Shown in pieces: positions 34,226 to 42,443 of a stretch of 64,000 bases of DNA (within the stretch, counting starts at the first letter, position 1; each line of letters opens with the position of its first letter). Below the pieces are notes generated by a model that was not told the origin of the DNA, did no database searches, and saw only the letters and a list, made by a program, of their open reading frames with translations. Origin of the DNA: JAXMAR01 sp046350295. Its GTDB lineage: Bacteria; Planctomycetota; Planctomycetia; Gemmatales; Gemmataceae. The stretch covers positions 98,282-162,281 of the forward strand of contig JAXMAR010000013.1 in NCBI GenBank assembly GCA_046350295.1. The letters are read 5' to 3'. Made by a program: the position numbers and the translations under genes.

Positions 34226-35275
34226 TCACGGGAACAACAACCCTTGGTCTCCTTCCTTTTCCTTGTCCGGCTTGGCCTTGCCGAGATGGTCGTAGGCGCG
34301 CCCCGTGGCAATGCGGCCGCGCGGCGTGCGAACAATCAACTGTTCACGCAACAGAAATGGCTCGATCTCGTCACTAAGCGTGTCGGTGGGCAGATTCATC
34401 GTCGCGGCGAGGGCTTCCACTCCCGTCGGCCCGCCGGTGAAAACGTTGATCAGGACTTCGAGGTAACGGCGATCCTGCTTGTCCAGCCCCAGGCTGTCCA
34501 CCTCTGCCATCGCGAGCGCCGCCCGTGCCACCGCCAGGGTGATTCGGCCATCCGACTCGCTCGCCGAGAAATTGCGTGCCCACCAGAGCCGGGCGTTGGC
34601 CAAGCGCGGAGTACCACGGCTGCGGCCGGCAAGTTCGAGGGCGGCGTCGGTCTCCAGCGTCGTTTTGAGCTTTTGGGCATTGATGGTGACGATCTGGGCC
34701 AGTTCCTCGACCGTGTAGAAGTCCAGATGCTCGTGCATCTTGAAACGATCGCGCATCGGGCTGGAGAGCATGCCGCTACGCGTGGTGGCGCCAATCAGCG
34801 TGAAACGCTTCAGCGGCATGGAGATGGTGCGGGCGTGCAGCCCCTCCCCGAGCACGATGTCGACGCGAAAGTCTTCCATGGCCGGGTAGATGAACTCCTC
34901 CACCACCCGCGGCATTCGATGGATCTCGTCGATGAACAGGATCGATCCCTCCCCCGCGTTCGTGAGGAAAGGAAGCAGGTCCGCCGGCTTGCTCAGCGCC
35001 GGCCCGCTCGTCAGCTGGATCGAGGTCCCCAACTCGTTCGGAAGGACGGTCGCGAAGGTTGTTTTGCCCAGGCCCGGAGGACCATCAAAGAGGATGTGGG
35101 ACAGCGGTTCCTTGAGCTTTCGACAGGCGTTGAGGACCACCGCGAGACGTTGCACCACCGGCTTCTGTCCGATTACCTCGCGCAGGAGACGCGGCCGCAG
35201 CGCCGCATCCCGCGTCTTTTCATCGCCGTCGCCAGGGCCGCCCCCGCTCCCCTGCACCACCGGCTGCCGTGCCAT
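34226..35275 (-). CDS. ruvB: Holliday junction branch migration helicase RuvB
   Basis: A 349-residue hexameric AAA+ motor that, with RuvA, drives Holliday junction branch migration. The N-terminal linker LRPRLLREVIGQKPVV is followed by Walker A FDGPPGLGKTTFATVL, Walker B ILFIDEIHRMP (D-E-x-H of the Ruv type), sensor I GATTRSG, and the C-terminal winged helix FTGGPTGVEALAATMNLPTD. The unusual point is an extended N-terminus rich in Gly/Asp/Glu (about 30 residues) and a charged C-terminal tail ending GLLFP. It is the third gene of the ruvC-ruvA-ruvB cluster, 99 bases after ruvA. Regulation by SOS could not be shown; no LexA-like box was found. Confidence 0.97.
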   Translation of the reverse strand: MARQPVVQGSGGGPGDGDEKTRDAALRPRLLREVIGQKPVVQRLAVVLNACRKLKEPLSHILFDGPPGLGKTTFATVLPNELGTSIQLTSGPALSKPADLLPFLTNAGEGSILFIDEIHRMPRVVEEFIYPAMEDFRVDIVLGEGLHARTISMPLKRFTLIGATTRSGMLSSPMRDRFKMHEHLDFYTVEELAQIVTINAQKLKTTLETDAALELAGRSRGTPRLANARLWWARNFSASESDGRITLAVARAALAMAEVDSLGLDKQDRRYLEVLINVFTGGPTGVEALAATMNLPTDTLSDEIEPFLLREQLIVRTPRGRIATGRAYDHLGKAKPDKEKEGDQGLLFP

Positions 35276-35374
35276 AAGAACGCTCCTGTCCCCGCTTCAA
35301 CGAGTGACGCGCCGCTCTATTGCCCGCGCCCTCCGGGGTCTTACGCCGCCCGGCTCGCCGGCGCCTTCGTCATG

Positions 35375-36001
35375 TTACTTGCTCTGATAGATCGCCAGAA
35401 GAACTTCTTCGACGTTCGCGAACTTTTTCCCCGACGCAAGGACCTTGTCGAGCCGCTCGCGCGCCTCGGCCGGCCCATGCCCGACCGCAAGGAGCGCCTG
35501 GTACGTCTCCTCGATCAACGACGGGCCGACCGTCGCAGCGGCCGCTTTTCCCCCGCCTTCGACGGGCGCCGCCAGCGCGAACTTGGCGACCTTCCGCTTG
35601 AGCGTCGCGACAATCTTCTCCGCCGTCGCGGGGCCAATGCCGGGGAGCGTCGTCAGCCACTTGGCGTCCTGGCGGGCGATGGCGTCGGCGATTTCTCGGA
35701 TGGGTCGCGACAGCGCCTTCATCGCGGTGCGGATGCCGACCTTGTCCACGGTGCAGAAGAGATCGAAGAACTCCTGCTCCATTTCCCCGGGAAAGCCGAG
35801 GAGCCGCGGAACGAGGCGGCCCTGCATGGGGTTGCCTTCAAGGTATTCCGTGGTGGCGAGCGTGATCTCCTGGCCCACACGATCCTGCAGATTGCGGCGC
35901 ACGAACTCCGCGACCAACACCTGGTACTCGAGCGCCCCAACCTGGAGCCGCACTTCCTCATCGAGAACGCGGCTCAAGGCGCCGGTGATTTTCGTGATCA
36001 T
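35375..36001 (-). CDS. ruvA: Holliday junction DNA helicase RuvA
   Basis: A 208-residue RuvA subunit, which forms tetramers that bind the four-way junction and load RuvB. Domain I starts with MITKITGALSRVL and contains the acidic-pin region; domain II shows the helix-hairpin-helix pairs VDKVGIRTAMKAL and LPGIGPATAEKIVATLKRKV; domain III is the flexible C-terminal end EEVLLAIYQSK that contacts RuvB. Length is normal (about 200). It is 75 bases after ruvC and precedes ruvB, all on the minus strand, so a single operon is likely. The middle linker (EGGGKAAAATV) is richer in Gly/Ala than usual. Confidence 0.95.
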   Translation of the reverse strand: MITKITGALSRVLDEEVRLQVGALEYQVLVAEFVRRNLQDRVGQEITLATTEYLEGNPMQGRLVPRLLGFPGEMEQEFFDLFCTVDKVGIRTAMKALSRPIREIADAIARQDAKWLTTLPGIGPATAEKIVATLKRKVAKFALAAPVEGGGKAAAATVGPSLIEETYQALLAVGHGPAEARERLDKVLASGKKFANVEEVLLAIYQSK

Positions 36002-36076
36002 GTCGGATGATTGGGAATGAGGCGAGCCGGGCGGCGTAAGCCCCCGGAGGAAAGGCTCCCGAAGGAAGCCCCCCGG

Positions 36077-36580
36077 TCATGCCCCCGGACGCCGCTGTAA
36101 ATGATAGTGACAAAGCGCCACGGCCAACGCATCGCTCACATCCGCCGGCTCAGGCGCCTTGGCTAACCCGAACTCGCCGGCAATCGTCCGCTGCACCTGC
36201 TCCTTGCTGGCCCGGCCGTTGCCCGTGATCGTCTTTTTGATCCGCGTCGCGCCATAGCTCACCACCGGCAGGCCGCGCTGCGCCGCCGCCAGAAGGATGA
36301 CGCCGCGGGCGTGCCCCATCAGGATCGCCGTTCGGGGATGCTGATAGTGTGCGTAAAGCTGCTCGACGGCGACCGCCCCCGGCTCGAACTGCGCGAGTAC
36401 CTCGACCAACTCGGAGTAAAGGGAATGAACGCGCTCGGCCAGGGATAGGCTTTTCTTGTCTTCGATCCGGATGACGCCCGCTTCGCACAGCGCCGGCCGA
36501 CCGAGGCGGTCTTCCACAACGCCATAGCCGGTGATGCGCAGGCCGGGGTCGATGCCGAGGATGCGCTTCACTTCATCCAT
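36077..36580 (-). CDS. ruvC: Holliday junction resolvase RuvC
   Basis: A 167-residue RuvC endonuclease, which cuts Holliday junctions in pairs using two metal ions. The active-site acids are in the start KRILGIDPGLRITGYGVVED (first Asp), the middle AVEQLYAHYQHP (Glu) and the late ADVSDALAVALCHYH (two acids). RNase H-like fold and length (about 165-175) agree. The start ATG at 36580 matches the family. It is the first of three ruv genes transcribed in the order ruvC-ruvA-ruvB, and lies 6 bases after the end of the small gene at 36587, which may share the transcript. Confidence 0.95.
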   Translation of the reverse strand: MDEVKRILGIDPGLRITGYGVVEDRLGRPALCEAGVIRIEDKKSLSLAERVHSLYSELVEVLAQFEPGAVAVEQLYAHYQHPRTAILMGHARGVILLAAAQRGLPVVSYGATRIKKTITGNGRASKEQVQRTIAGEFGLAKAPEPADVSDALAVALCHYHLQRRPGA

Positions 36581-36586
36581 GAATGC

Positions 36587-36901
36587 TCAGATGGCGGAAG
36601 GGAGGGGATGATCGAAATCGAGATTCGCTATCGACTTGGTCGATTCCTCTGGCGTCAAGAGCAGCAACAGACTTAGCTCGCTCAACAGTTCCTCGGGTAG
36701 CGGTTCGAGGAACGACCAGATGTCGTCGTGGCGCTGCCCTTTCGTGACCTTCGCAAAATCAGGGTCCACAATGCGCACTCGAATTGAAACGGGGTTTTTT
36801 CGGTAGACGTCCAGTTTTGCCTTCGGGTGCGCGCCCAGATATGGGCTCAAGGCAGAACGAATAGCTTCCACGCCCTTGTCCTTCTTTTCCTTCTTCTTCA
36901 T
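36587..36901 (-). CDS. Hypothetical protein of a HEPN-linked pair
   Basis: A 104-residue soluble protein with a lysine-rich start (MKKKEKKDKGVEAIRSALSP) and a compact alpha/beta body: SIRVRIVDPDFAKVTKGQRH, then DDIWSFLEPLPEELLSELSL LLLLTPEE. I know this pattern as an uncharacterised small protein often encoded next to HEPN genes. The HEPN-domain gene ends 5 bases upstream, so they are cotranscribed. It may be an RNA- or protein-binding partner, possibly a regulator or antitoxin, but no family motif proves this. The start ATG at 36901 has GGAGG upstream; an earlier in-frame ATG at 36928 overlaps the HEPN gene. Confidence 0.65.
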   Translation of the reverse strand: MKKKEKKDKGVEAIRSALSPYLGAHPKAKLDVYRKNPVSIRVRIVDPDFAKVTKGQRHDDIWSFLEPLPEELLSELSLLLLLTPEESTKSIANLDFDHPLPSAI

Positions 36902-36906
36902 TTTCT

Positions 36907-37320
36907 TCAGAGCCTCCCATCGGCCCAAGCGGCTATTCGTTGAACAGCTTTCAGGAATCGCTCAGCTTCATCATATCGCACCGAGCCTGGACGGTAGCGC
37001 CGTGCGGGGTCCCAGCTTCCTACTTCCAACAGATCCTTGGCCACATCCTTGGGAAGGGAAGGGCCGCCACTGGTGAGATACGTGGCCCGGAGTTCGTCTA
37101 GGTCGTGCGTAAAGAGAACCTTGCTCTGGGCAAGTTCGGCTCTCTTGCGATTCGGTAGCGAGTCGAGGACCAGGGCCTTCAACAAACACTCCACAGTGTA
37201 GCCGGCCAGGTAGACAGCGGCCCGAGGGCGAGCGGCGGTCAACAAAAAAGAGGCGTCGTCAAGCCATTGAAAGGCCGATCGATAATAGTCGCGTGCGTCT
37301 CGGTCGCGCGGAAGAGCCAT
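36907..37320 (-). CDS. HEPN domain protein
   Basis: A 137-residue four-helix HEPN-fold protein. The diagnostic N-terminal helix pair is YYRSAFQWLDDASFLLTAAR and RPRAAVYLAGYTVECLLKAL (H-x-A/A-x-x-x-A-E-C-L-L-K-A-type segment). FTHDLDELRATYL and RYDEAERFLKAVQRIA complete it. HEPN proteins act as RNases or partners of nucleotidyltransferases in toxin-antitoxin or defence systems; the usual R-x4-6-H catalytic motif is not evident here, so this may be a non-catalytic member. It is followed closely by the small gene at 36587. Start chosen at 37320 because the leading four residues of an upstream start are not conserved. Confidence 0.75.
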   Translation of the reverse strand: MALPRDRDARDYYRSAFQWLDDASFLLTAARPRAAVYLAGYTVECLLKALVLDSLPNRKRAELAQSKVLFTHDLDELRATYLTSGGPSLPKDVAKDLLEVGSWDPARRYRPGSVRYDEAERFLKAVQRIAAWADGRL

Positions 37321-37348
37321 GACACGACTCAAGTGTGATGATGAATGC

Positions 37349-38830
37349 TCACCCCACCCGCCATCCCGTCCCCCCCGGCCGGTCCTCCAGGGTCACGCCC
37401 AAATCCTTGAGCCGGTTGCGGATCGTGTCCCCCATGGCGAAGTTCTTCGCCTTGCGCGCCTCAGCGCGCAGGTCGATCAAGAGTTGCATCAGACCGCCGA
37501 CGAGCTTGTCGTCGCCCGCCTCTTTCGTCTCCGGCGGCATCATGAAAACGCCCAGGATCTGGCTCAACTCCTTCAGAGCGAGGGCGCCGCGTTCGAAAGC
37601 GCGCACGTCGGTGGGGGCGGCGCCGCCATTCTCCAGCTGGCGCTGGTCGGCGAACCGGTTGAGGCCGGTGAGCAACTCGTACAGGATGCCGATGGCGCCC
37701 CCGGTGTTGAAGTCGTCGTCCATGTGCGCCAGGAACTGCTCCCAGAGGCGGACGACCTCGACGATAAACTGCGCCGACGGATCGCCCGTCTCGAACGCCT
37801 TCCGCGTGCTCGATGGCTGTAGCTCATAAAAGCTCTTCTTTGTGATTCGCTGGAAACGCTCGAAGAAGCGATAGAAGCTATCCAGGCCGCGGCGGATCTC
37901 GACGAGCCGCTCGTCGCTGTATTCGATCGGACTGCGGTAGTGGGTGTTGAGCAGCAGGAAGCGCACCGTCTCCGGCGCGTGCCTTTGCAACAGGTCGACG
38001 ACGTTGATGACGTTGCCGACCGAGCCGGCCATCTTCGCCGTCCCCATCTTCAACAGGCCGTTGTGCATCCAGTAGCGCGCGAACGTCTTGTGCGAGAACG
38101 ACTCGGACTGGGCCAGCTCGTTCTCGTGGTGCGGAAACTGCAAGTCGAGCCCGCCGCCATGGATGTCCAGCGTCTGCCCCAGAAGGCGCATGCTCATCGC
38201 CGAGCACTCGATGTGCCAGCCCGGCCGGCCCGGGCCCCACGGGCTGTCCCACTGCGGCTCCCCCGGCTTGGCGCCTTTCCAGAGCGCGAAGTCACCGGGG
38301 TTGCGTTTCCGGTCGCTCACCTCGATGCGGACGCCGGCCTCCAGCTGTTCCGGATCGCGGTGGCATAGCTTGCCGTAGTCCTCGTCCTTGGCGATATCGA
38401 AGTAGACGTCCCCCGCCGCCGGGTAGGCGTAGCCCTGCTCGATCAGTCCCGCGATGATCTTGAGCATGCCGTCGATGTGCTCGGTGGCCCGCGGCATGTG
38501 GTCGATGCCCGTCACGCCGAGCTTCGCCAGGCAGGCGACGTAGTCCTGCGTCATCTTCTCGGCCAGCTCCTTCACCGTCGTCCCCAACTCCTTGGCGCGG
38601 ACGATCAGCTTGTCGTCGACATCCGTGATGTTGACGACCCAGTTCACCTCGTAGCCCAGGTACTTGAGATAGCGCTTGACCGTGTCGAAGATGACCGGGC
38701 CGACCATGTGCCCGATGTGGCTCGGCTTGTAGACCGTCGGCCCGCACACGTACATGCCGACTTTGCCGGGCGTGACCGGCTCGAAGTTTTCCTTCTGCTT
38801 GGTCAGCGTGTTGTAGATGCGTAGCGCCAT
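37349..38830 (-). CDS. cysS: Cysteinyl-tRNA synthetase
   Basis: A 493-residue class I aminoacyl-tRNA synthetase that charges tRNA-Cys. The start YNTLTKQKENFEPVTPGKVG leads to MYVCGPTVYKPSHIGHMVGP, containing the first zinc-ligand Cys and the HIGH-type signature HIGHM. The catalytic core continues GPGRPGWHIECSAMSMRLLG (further zinc ligands) and DIHGGGLDLQFPHHENELAQ. The KMSKS loop is changed to KMAGS in the LKMGTAKMAGSVGNVINVVD segment. The C-terminal anticodon-binding domain is intact. The gene lies between the HEPN pair and an alpha/beta hydrolase, all on the same strand. The altered loop is a lineage trait or a real functional variant. Confidence 0.95.
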   Translation of the reverse strand: MALRIYNTLTKQKENFEPVTPGKVGMYVCGPTVYKPSHIGHMVGPVIFDTVKRYLKYLGYEVNWVVNITDVDDKLIVRAKELGTTVKELAEKMTQDYVACLAKLGVTGIDHMPRATEHIDGMLKIIAGLIEQGYAYPAAGDVYFDIAKDEDYGKLCHRDPEQLEAGVRIEVSDRKRNPGDFALWKGAKPGEPQWDSPWGPGRPGWHIECSAMSMRLLGQTLDIHGGGLDLQFPHHENELAQSESFSHKTFARYWMHNGLLKMGTAKMAGSVGNVINVVDLLQRHAPETVRFLLLNTHYRSPIEYSDERLVEIRRGLDSFYRFFERFQRITKKSFYELQPSSTRKAFETGDPSAQFIVEVVRLWEQFLAHMDDDFNTGGAIGILYELLTGLNRFADQRQLENGGAAPTDVRAFERGALALKELSQILGVFMMPPETKEAGDDKLVGGLMQLLIDLRAEARKAKNFAMGDTIRNRLKDLGVTLEDRPGGTGWRVG

Positions 38831-38972
38831 TGTTTTCTACCACGGAGTACAAGGACAACAGTCGTTTCGAGGTTAGTTTCGTGTTTTTGTGTCTTAGAGG
38901 TAAGGCGAGTTTGGATCGGCGCCTCAGCCGACCTGCGTAGCCGTCGGGTCGAGTCAGGGAGCAACGGAGCGA

Positions 38973-40268
38973 TCAATCTCCTTTTTTGCAGATCGCCTTC
39001 ACCGCGTGCAGATATTGTTCCTCGCCCGTGGCGAGGACGGCGGCGTGATCCTTGGTGTCCACCAGGAGTAGACCCTTGGGCTCCCGCGCATGTTCGTAGA
39101 GCCGGCGGGCGTGATCGCTTGGGATGAGCGGATCGCCGCGGCCATGAGCGATGAGGACGGGCGCGCGGAGTCGGCTCATGCAGTCTTCCGGGCGGCAATC
39201 GGGGAGCCAGCAGCCGGCGTGCAGCGAGGCCAAGGGGACCCCCAAGCCGGTCAGGCAGGGGCGAAGCGGAGCCGGAAAGAAGACAAGGATGCTGTCGGTG
39301 AGATCCGTCGCCGCCGCGAAGCCGCTGTCGACGATCACCGCGTCGAACGGCCGCTCCAACTCCGCGGCGGCCCGAAGGAGGGCGGCGGAGCCCATGCTGA
39401 TGCCGTAGCCGATCAGGGAGCGTGCTTGCTCGGGGCGCTCGGTCCGCAGATAGTCGACGGCGGCGAGGACGTCGAGGCGCTCGGCGTGCCCCAGCGAGCA
39501 GGTGTGGCCGTCGCTGTCTCCGTGGCCGCGGAAATCGAAGAGAAGCGCGTTGGCGTCGAGGGCGTCGGCAACGAGCACGCAGGGGAGAAACATCGAGCGG
39601 TTGGCGCCCAGACCGTGGCAGATGACCACGGTCTTGGTCGACGGACGGATCGCCGGGATGAACCAGCCCCGGATCGCCAGGCCGTCGGCGGTGGTGAACG
39701 AGACATCCTCATAGGATCGGGCGAGCGCCTCGCGCGGCGTGACGGGGTTCGGCATCTTGAAACGGTGCACGTACAGAGCGGCGAGCAGGTAGGCGAGCGT
39801 GAAATTGAGAAGGAGCAGCAGCGGCAGCACGTCGGCGACCAGCAACCGCCCGACGCGCGCCCAGCGCGTGACCGGAGCGCGGCCAAAGCAGCGGTCACCC
39901 AGCCAGCGACCGGCCCCGCGCAGGGCCGAGCGGACGGCGCCAATGAGCAGGACGGCCCCACTGAGAAAATAGACGGCGAAGAGGACCTCCGGCGCCATGC
40001 GGAGCAAAGGCGATTTGCTGGCACGCGCCCAGACCAGGCCGAATGCGGCGCAGACGACGACCAGCGCTACGAGGAAGACCAGGATGCGCGGCGCCTCCGT
40101 CATGAGCCAACGGCGCGGTTGATCGTTTCGCGCGAGGAAGACACCGAGGGCCAGCGGTGGTAGCACGAGATAGAATCGCTCCGAGGCGCCGGAGACGGCG
40201 AAGCCCAGAAGCAGCCAGGCGGCGACGCCGAGAGCGAGCACCCAGGTGGTCCGAACGGATCTGGACAT
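38973..40268 (-). CDS. Membrane-anchored alpha/beta hydrolase
   Basis: A 431-residue protein with five or six N-terminal transmembrane helices (VLALGVAAWLLLGFAVSG, ILVFLVALVVVCAAFGLVWA, LFAVYFLSGAVLLIGAV and others), then a cytoplasmic or periplasmic alpha/beta hydrolase domain. There, VVICHGLGANRSMFLP precedes the nucleophile elbow GYGISMGSAALL (G-x-S-x-G), FDFRGHGDSDG lies between, and the acid and histidine appear in LIAHGRGDPLIPSDHARRLY and DTKDHAAVLA. It resembles fusions of an anchor with a BAAT/esterase-like domain. It begins one base after the ispF stop, so it is cotranscribed. Substrate unknown. Confidence 0.85.
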   Translation of the reverse strand: MSRSVRTTWVLALGVAAWLLLGFAVSGASERFYLVLPPLALGVFLARNDQPRRWLMTEAPRILVFLVALVVVCAAFGLVWARASKSPLLRMAPEVLFAVYFLSGAVLLIGAVRSALRGAGRWLGDRCFGRAPVTRWARVGRLLVADVLPLLLLLNFTLAYLLAALYVHRFKMPNPVTPREALARSYEDVSFTTADGLAIRGWFIPAIRPSTKTVVICHGLGANRSMFLPCVLVADALDANALLFDFRGHGDSDGHTCSLGHAERLDVLAAVDYLRTERPEQARSLIGYGISMGSAALLRAAAELERPFDAVIVDSGFAAATDLTDSILVFFPAPLRPCLTGLGVPLASLHAGCWLPDCRPEDCMSRLRAPVLIAHGRGDPLIPSDHARRLYEHAREPKGLLLVDTKDHAAVLATGEEQYLHAVKAICKKGD

Positions 40269-40269
40269 A

Positions 40270-40767
40270 CTACGCGCCGGCGCCCCCAGCCTCCGCTCGG
40301 GAAAGTAGGACGACCACCTGGCAGGCGATCCCCTCGGCGCGGCCGAGCGAGCCGATGCCTTCGCCGGTCTTGGCCTTGACGTTGACCTGCGCCGGATCGA
40401 TTTCCAAAAGCGCGGCGATTCGCTCGCGCATCCGGGCCTTGAGAGGGCCGAGTTTGGGCTCCTGCGCGATGACGTTCGCGTCGACATTGCCGACGCTCCA
40501 GCCCGCGTGTCGGATCCGGTCGAGAGCGGCGCGGAGAAAATCGGCGGAGTCACGATCCTTGTTGGCGGCGTCGGTGTCTGGAAACGCGTCGCCGATGTCG
40601 CCGAGGCCGGCCGCGCCGAGGATCGCGTCGGTGAGCGCGTGCAGGACCACGTCGGCGTCGCTGTGACCGACAAGGCCGCGCGGATGCTCGATGTGGACGC
40701 CCCCCAGGACGAGGGGCCGGCCGGGGGCGAGGCGGTGCGTGTCGTAGCCAATGCCGACGCGGATCAT
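40270..40767 (-). CDS. ispF: 2-C-methyl-D-erythritol 2,4-cyclodiphosphate synthase
   Basis: A 165-residue IspF, which converts CDP-ME-2-phosphate to the cyclic diphosphate in the MEP isoprenoid pathway. The metal site is the start RVGIGYDTHRLAPGRPLVLGG (Asp and His) and GHSDADVVLHALTDAILG, which includes the flexible loop and third His. DIGDAFPDTDAANKDRDSAD is the conserved substrate-binding segment and VNVKAKTGEGIGSLGRAEGI ends the protein. The ATG at 40767 is the only start that gives the normal N-terminus. It is transcribed with the hydrolase downstream, one base apart. It is not next to ispD here. Confidence 0.96.
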   Translation of the reverse strand: MIRVGIGYDTHRLAPGRPLVLGGVHIEHPRGLVGHSDADVVLHALTDAILGAAGLGDIGDAFPDTDAANKDRDSADFLRAALDRIRHAGWSVGNVDANVIAQEPKLGPLKARMRERIAALLEIDPAQVNVKAKTGEGIGSLGRAEGIACQVVVLLSRAEAGGAGA

Positions 40768-40812
40768 GCGCGTGATTGTACTCGCGGATGGGACTTTGTC
40801 ACAAGCTCGTGA

Positions 40813-40930
40813 GATGACAAGGCGCCGGGGTGACACGGTGACAAGGTGAGGAGGTGACAAGCAAGGTGATTGGTCCCTGTGTCACCCCTCACCTTGTCAC
40901 CGTGTCACGGCGCCGTGTCACCCTGTCATC
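40813..40930. repeat. Long imperfect inverted repeat, about 40-nt arms
   Basis: The left arm starting GATGACAAGGCGCCGGGG (40813) and the right arm ending in its complement (40930) pair along most of 40 bases, with inserted bases near GGCGCC. It includes internal near-repeats of GGTGACA. The element occupies the whole gap between dnaB and ispF, both on the minus strand. It has the same architecture as the other inverted repeats in this window but a different sequence. Confidence 0.8.
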
Positions 40931-40932
40931 CG

Positions 40933-42324
40933 CTACGCGGGGATATCGCCGTAGCCGCCTTCGAAGCGGCCGCCGGCGCTCGAATGCTCGACCGCGAAGT
41001 TCTCGAAGCGCATGTACTGCTTGACGAACATCAGGTTGACGTCGCCCGTGGGGCCGTTGCGCTGCTTGGCGACGATGACCTCGACGACGCCTTCGTGCTG
41101 GCCCGGCTCGTGGTAGTCGGGGCGGTGCAGTATCATCACGGTGTCGGCGTCCTGCTCGATGGCGCCCGATTCGCGCAGGTCCGACAGGCGCGGCCGGTGA
41201 TCCTGCCGCTCCTCGGAGCCACGGTTGACCTGGGCCAGCGCCATCACGGGAACGTTGAGCTCGCGGGCCAGGAACTTGAGACGCCGCGAGATGGCGGCCA
41301 CCTGTTCCTGCCGGCTATCGCGGCGATCGTCCGGGTCGATGAGCTGAAGGTAATCGATGCAGACCATCTTGATGTCGTGCCGCACCTTGAGGCGGCGCGC
41401 GTTGGCGGCGATGCGCAGCATGCTCTGGCCGGGCGTGTCGTCGATGAACAGCTTCGCCCGTTGCAGGATGCCGCCCGCCTCGACGAGCTTCTCTACGTCC
41501 TCCGAGGAGAGCGTTCCCTTGCGTAGCTTGTGGCTATCGACCCGCGCCTGGCAACAGAGCAGGCGCTCGGCGATCTCGACCCGCGCCTGCTCCAAACTGA
41601 CGAAGAGGACGGGCTTCTGCTCTTCGACGATGATGTGGCGCAGCACGTTGAGGGCGAAGCTGGTTTTGCCGACGCTTGGCCGGGCGGCGAGGATGATGAG
41701 CTCCGAATCCTGCAATCCCGCGGTAAGGCTGTCGAGATCGACGTAGCCGGTAGCGATGCCGGAAACCTCCTGATGCCCCTTTTCCTTGCGGGACTCGAGG
41801 CGGGCGTACGCCTCCATGATCGCTTCTTGCAGCGTCTGCGTGTCGCCGGTGATGCCCAGCTCCGCGATCTCCAGGATGCGCCGCTCCGCCTGGTCCAAAA
41901 GTTCCTGGGCTGGCATCGCCTGGTCGTAGGCGTCGTGCAAGAGGTCGTTGCAGGCGTAGATCAGGCTGCGCAGGATCGCCTTCTGGCGGACGATCTTGCC
42001 GTAGTACTCCGCGTTGGCGGAACTGGGGGCGGCATCCCACAGCTCGACGATGTAGCCGGGGCCGCCGATGTCCTCGAGCAGTCCCTGCTCCTTGACGTTG
42101 TTGGCGAGCGTGACCGGGTCGACGGGGACGCCGGCGTGGATGTTGAGATGGGTGACCGCCTCGTAGATCTTCTGGTGCGCGAAGACGTAGAAGTCCTCGG
42201 CTTTGAGGAACTGGACGAGGTCGGAGATGACGCGGTTGTCCCGCAGCATGCTCCCCAGCACGCTCTTCTCGGCGTCGAGATTGTGGGGCGGCACGCGGTC
42301 GGCGACGCGGGTGTCCTGAGACAT
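40933..42324 (-). CDS. dnaB: Replicative DNA helicase DnaB
   Basis: A 463-residue hexameric helicase that unwinds DNA ahead of the replication fork. The N-terminal domain starts VPPHNLDAEKSVLGSMLRDN, and the RecA-like motor has Walker A AARPSVGKTSFALNV, Walker B KMVCIDYLQLID (Y-L-Q-L), the DnaB H3-type motif QVNRGSEERQ and LRESGAIEQDADTVMILHR with the arginine finger region. Length (about 450-470) is normal and the sequence has no intein. It is followed by the long inverted repeat at 40813 and preceded by rplI, ssb and rpsF, an order also seen in many bacteria. Control signals were not detected. Confidence 0.97.
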   Translation of the reverse strand: MSQDTRVADRVPPHNLDAEKSVLGSMLRDNRVISDLVQFLKAEDFYVFAHQKIYEAVTHLNIHAGVPVDPVTLANNVKEQGLLEDIGGPGYIVELWDAAPSSANAEYYGKIVRQKAILRSLIYACNDLLHDAYDQAMPAQELLDQAERRILEIAELGITGDTQTLQEAIMEAYARLESRKEKGHQEVSGIATGYVDLDSLTAGLQDSELIILAARPSVGKTSFALNVLRHIIVEEQKPVLFVSLEQARVEIAERLLCCQARVDSHKLRKGTLSSEDVEKLVEAGGILQRAKLFIDDTPGQSMLRIAANARRLKVRHDIKMVCIDYLQLIDPDDRRDSRQEQVAAISRRLKFLARELNVPVMALAQVNRGSEERQDHRPRLSDLRESGAIEQDADTVMILHRPDYHEPGQHEGVVEVIVAKQRNGPTGDVNLMFVKQYMRFENFAVEHSSAGGRFEGGYGDIPA

Positions 42325-42358
42325 GGAAGGCCTCCTGCCGCCGCTTCTTCGTTTTGAG

Positions 42359-42435
42359 ACCGTTTCACAACCGTAGCGTGGACACGAATCCTCCCGCGTG
42401 GACTAAATCCACGCTACGACCGGTTGTGAAACCGT
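42359..42435. repeat. Inverted repeat, about 22-nt arms
   Basis: ACCGTTTCACAACCGTAGCG (42359 on) and its complement ending at 42435 pair with a four-base bulge; the arms carry TAGCGTGGA and TCCACGCTA. A second inner copy CGTGGACTAAATCCACG lies in the spacer. It separates rplI from dnaB. No T run follows in either direction. Confidence 0.85.
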
Positions 42436-42443
42436 GGGAGTTG

